Shown: positions 60,496 to 64,000 of the stretch, piece after piece
How the letters are laid out: each line of letters starts with the position of its first letter
Numbering within the stretch: position 1 is the stretch's first letter
Program-made: the position numbers and the translations under genes
From: Pilaira anomala
Lineage: Eukaryota; Mucoromycota; Mucoromycetes; Mucorales; Mucoraceae
Direction of reading: 5' to 3'
Assembly: GCA_025716855.1 (NCBI GenBank)
Contig: JAIXMQ010000038.1
Coordinates: 1-64,000, forward strand
Length of the DNA stretch: 64,000 nt
The notes under the pieces: model-generated
What the model saw: the letters and a program-made list of their open reading frames with translations, nothing else
What the model was told of the DNA's origin: nothing
Databases searched by the model: none

Positions 60496-61560
60496 ATTTT
60501 TACAGAGACAATTTAGACTTCCTGTAACTGTATATTACACATCAGGATAATTATATAATAAACACTGGTTAGTTATACTTTTGTGCACCCCTTCTCCATC
60601 ATTTTATAAAATCTTATTTTCATGAAAATTAACTTTCCCAAAAGCTGGTTCAACTTTCTTTTATTAAGTTATTGCTTTATACCTGAAGTAAATGTAAAGT
60701 TTCCTCATAAATCAGGAGTGATAACTAGTCACTACTTTGACTTATATCTAAAAAAAAAAATATGAATCATAAAGACAATATACACTAACTATGGAATAAA
60801 TGAGACCAAAAGGACCTAGAGTAAGTAGGCCGAAGTAGTTTACACAACATGTAATGTCAATAATATTAATAAAAATCCATGAACTTCAGTTCATCCCTAA
60901 AAAGGACATCTCATCACTCATGAGACCAACAATATGGTGAAACATTACACTGCTAGCATGAAAGGCTATTTTGTTATTTTTTTATTCCATTGCTGCCGAC
61001 ACTTTTCACAACACCGAATTGCTTTAGTTCTATGTGATTTCATGTAATATAAAATAAACGCCCTATAATTCAAGTACACACACTTATCCCTTTGTTAATT
61101 AATCATTACAACTGGTACTCTATTTATAATCAGTGTTTGTGAACATACTCTTTGTTTTTTTTTTGCTAAAATGTATTTTTTATTTGACATGAAGAAATAA
61201 TTATAATAAAAGTAATAGTTTCGACCCATCTAGTATACATCAGTGAGTGGAGAAATTTCTTATAATTAACCTGAATACGATGTATACATGTGGTGCGCCA
61301 AAAAGTTTTTTTTTTTTTTTTTTTTTTTTTATACAGCCAGATAAAAAAACTCTTTTATAAACTTTTATGTTGTCAATTGAAAATCTTTTATTCTTAAATT
61401 TGTAAATATATCAGATCATCTTGTTTGTTGCCAGATCAGAATTTTTAATAACAGCCACTGTTTATTAAATGATGGTGTAAAGGCTTATTATTTCATCTTA
61501 CATATATAAATATACCGTCTATTCCTTTTACAAAAAAAAATGTCATTAAAAAAAAAACAA
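58468..61560. other. 3-kb gene-free region upstream of the WOPR gene
   Basis: No convincing gene was seen. The region is packed with simple sequence: T runs at 58590-58616 and 58830-58866, CT runs near 59249-59268, 59432-59452 and 59694-59712, a G10 run at 59881-59890, an (AC)n near 59971-59992, an A47 run at 60447-60493 and a T run near 61304-61330. It could be a long regulatory region for the WOPR gene, or simply repeat-rich spacer. Confidence 0.5.
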
Positions 61561-62999
61561 ATGGAAATAATTTATGAACTAGAAGGTAAATTTATATATC
61601 TTTTTTGTTTTTGTTTTTCGTAACATTTTTTAATATATATATATATTCAGATTCTCCTAATCCTGGTGACCAAGACCTCTTTTTAGGTATAAAAGAGATA
61701 AACCAAGAAAACTATAAATGCGCGCTAGATCATTTTGAAACTGGAAGCTACTACGGTAACCGATACGCTACACTCTTTGCTGCCATTCTACATTACACAG
61801 GGTATGGCTTGAAACGAAGCCCTTCAAAAGCCATGGAACTATTTAAGCGACTTGCTCTTGAACACCAAGATCCTGTTGCTCGATTATTTTTGGGTGTCAT
61901 GCATACCGAAGGTGATACGCGTATACCAATAAACCATAAGGCTGGATTCAATTGGTTTTTTGAAAAACATGCTTCGGACCGCCGTTGGTCATATGCTATG
62001 GCAGCTATCGCTTTCGCTTATGAATTCGGTCTTCATGTTCCAATCAACCATAAAGAAGCCTCAAATTGGTACAGAATAATCTCCATACGTGATGACAATG
62101 AGTCTGGTCCCATGGAGGATGGCCAACTTTATTTATTTGACAATAAAAAATTTAAACTAAACTTCTCCAGTAGTACTCGAGCTCTTATCGATTCAGTACA
62201 TCAACGTTCAAACCATCGCTTTATTTCTCTCAGTCAGTGTTGCCATCGAAAAAAAAAATCTCCTGTTCCTTATGCTGTTCGACATTATTTACTTTGGGAT
62301 CTCTTAACCAATAAAAAATCGACTGCTGTTGCCGCATCCCAGTTAAGTAATGCCGTTCTATACATGACTGGATATCCTGATCTCGAGAGGAATATCAATA
62401 GATCTCTCTTTTGGGCAACTCTAGGTGCTAAGAACAATTGTCCAAAATCGTGTATGCTGTTAGGATTGGCTTACGAGAAAGGTGTCGATTTAGAAGAGAA
62501 CCATAAAGAAGCAATGAAATGGTATAAAAAGGCCTTTGAGTTAGACAGTAGTAATGAATCCGCATATCGTATTGGTGCTTTATATTATCTGGGTAAAGGC
62601 ATAGAAAGAGATTATGAAGAGGCACTAGTTTATCTCAGAAAGGCTGCATATGACGGTAAATGTGGTAAAGCATACTTTTTGATGGGTCATATTTATGAAA
62701 AGGGAAAATGCGTTCCTAGTAGAGATTATGAACTAGCACTTAAATGCTATGAACGTGCTTATTTTTTGGATGAAGCTTCAGGTCCCACTTCTATGGCATT
62801 ACTTTATTGTAAAGGACTGGGTGTGGAAAAAGACGAGGAAATAGCTTGTACATTATTTAATAATGCAGAGTCAATGGGCTGTCCTGTATCAAAATCCATA
62901 CTTTCTTTTATTCATATCCTAGGTTTTCAAGATGCTCTACCCATTATTACTCAAGACTGGGATTTGGCAAAAAATTTATTTAGTAAAAATAACACATGA
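61561..62999 (+). CDS. Sel1-like repeat protein, paralogue 3
   Basis: Exon 1 (61561-61585, MEIIYELEG) and exon 2 (61651-62999) give 457 aa. An upstream Met in the intron would start a spurious hydrophobic N-terminus, so I take the short exon, which is shared with the paralogues. Sel1-like repeats include LGVMHTEGDTRIPINHKAGF, MAAIAFAYEFGLHVPINHKE, LGLAYEKGVDLEENHKEAMK, IGALYYLGKGIERDYEEALV and MALLYCKGLGVEKDEEIACT. There are no membrane segments or enzymatic motifs. It lies in tandem with paralogue 4, whose start is about 230 bp downstream. Confidence 0.92.
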
Positions 63000-63225
63000 A
63001 AAACGATCCTTTATTTTTTTTAAAAAAAAAAGCGGAACGATGACTATGACAGCATCATGCTGGAATAATTCATCAGTTGTACATACGTTCCCCAAATAAA
63101 TAAAAATAAAAAATTCTAAAAAAAAAAAATAGTCGGGTTTCATATTTTTTTTTTTTTTTTTTTTTACACATCTTTCTTTCTCTTTCTTTTACTTTCTCTC
63201 TCCTTCTTTTTAGTTTCTCATACAT
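63000..63225. other. Spacer between tandem Sel1 paralogues
   Basis: It holds a T9A10-like palindrome near 63017-63032, a T run near 63146-63166 and a CT-rich tract directly upstream of paralogue 4. Confidence 0.6.
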
Positions 63226-64000
63226 ATGGAAATAATCTATAAGCTTGATGGTAAATTAATTTACTTTCAAAATGTAACCTTGAACCACATATCTTAAATT
63301 ATTTGAAAAACAACAACAGACTCTCCAAAGCCTGGTGATCTAGATCTTTTCAACGGAATACAAGAGATCAATAAAAACAATTACAAAACAGCATTAAATT
63401 ATTTCCAAAAAGGTGCTGATCACAAAAATCAATACGCCATGTTATTTGCAGCAATTATTTATTACACAGGATTTGATTTACCAGAAAGAAACTTGATAAA
63501 AGCTACTGATTTATTCAACATCATTGCAACCGAATGGAACAACCCTGTCGCTCAGTTCTTTTTAGGCATCATCTACCTTTTTGGAGAAAAAGAGATACCG
63601 GAAAATAAAAAATCCGGCTTGGACTGGCTCTTTTTATCTGCAAATAACGAATGGTCATACGCTAAAGCTTACATAGCTATTACGTACGAACATGGTTTGT
63701 ACGTCGAAGAAGATCATAACAAATCCCTGGAATGGTTTGAAGATATAGTGAAAAAAGATGATCTTGAGTCAGATCCAATAGAGGATGGCACGCTTTATTT
63801 ATTTGGAAACAAGAAATTTGAACTGAATTTATCTCGCGTTGACAGGAACATTATTTCTGATGTGCTTTTAAAAGTAAACGATGATATTATTTTACCAAGT
63901 CAGCTACTCAATGAAGAGCCGGATTACATATTTGATTGGCCTGACGTTCAACGGATTATTATCTGGGATATCTTAACCAACAAAAAATCCAGTTGCGTGG
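63226..64000 (+). CDS. Sel1-like repeat protein, paralogue 4 (truncated by window end)
   Basis: Exon 1 is 63226-63250 (MEIIYKLDG). Exon 2 starts at 63320 with DSPKPGDLDLFNGIQEINKN and runs open to the last base. Repeats visible are LGIIYLFGEKEIPENKKSGL and AKAYIAITYEHGLYVEEDHN, then a YLFGNKKFELNLS block as in the other copies. The reading frame is intact to the edge. Only about half the expected length is present, so the C-terminal repeats must lie beyond the window. Confidence 0.9.

Noticed and set aside
1..64000. tRNA, rRNA or snoRNA genes
   Set aside because: I looked for conserved GGTTCGAAT-type B boxes and rRNA-like segments by eye and found none convincing; a covariance-model scan would settle it.

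Overview
This window looks like nuclear DNA of an AT-rich, intron-rich fungus. The best guess is an early-diverging mould of the Mucoromycota, probably Mucorales. The evidence is short GT-AG introns of about 45 to 110 nt, very long homopolymer tracts, and the gene set: a WC-2-type PAS/GATA protein, a WOPR (Gti1/Pac2) regulator, a heat-shock factor, a delta-12 desaturase, a 14-3-3 protein, ALG12, EAF7, and a local family of Sel1-like repeat proteins. No tRNA, rRNA, CRISPR or organellar feature was seen.

Layout. Bases 1-10,300 are accessory: gene-poor, with decayed gene copies (1621-2059, 2854-5420, 9218-9942) and two inverted-repeat mobile elements. The first (6152-8183) is fold-back-like: each arm carries a long array of one 9-bp unit (103 and 54 copies). 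The second (8253-8669) is a compact element flanked by TA. Both keep the same kind of transposase-like C-terminal tail in the loop between the arms. Bases 10,360-48,500 are the gene-dense core: a DHHC acyltransferase, thymidylate synthase, WC-2, a Pcl-type cyclin, a membrane-anchored propeller-like protein, an OTU protease, mitochondrial seryl-tRNA synthetase, an arabinokinase-N-domain-like glycosyltransferase, tubulin cofactor E, an arrestin-related adaptor, an ALG12-glutaredoxin fusion, HSF, FAD2, EAF7, a PPR protein and an HDHD5-like HAD protein. Small unknown or broken genes lie at 30,985-31,431 and 40,343-41,231. Bases 48,500-64,000 are sparser: four Sel1-like repeat paralogues, a 14-3-3 gene and a WOPR regulator with about 3 kb of gene-free upstream DNA. 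The fourth paralogue runs off the window.

The core genes are ordinary housekeeping and regulatory genes with no obvious shared pathway. Several convergent pairs are tightly packed (about 75 bp between the OTU gene and SerRS, about 55 bp between the glycosyltransferase and TBCE). The strongest novelty candidates are the pair of inverted-repeat elements sharing a transposase tail, the ALG12-glutaredoxin fusion, the Sel1 family with its invariant 25-nt first exon, and the recurring T(n)A(n) palindromes. Exon boundaries were derived by hand from frame continuity and splice signals, so small errors are possible.
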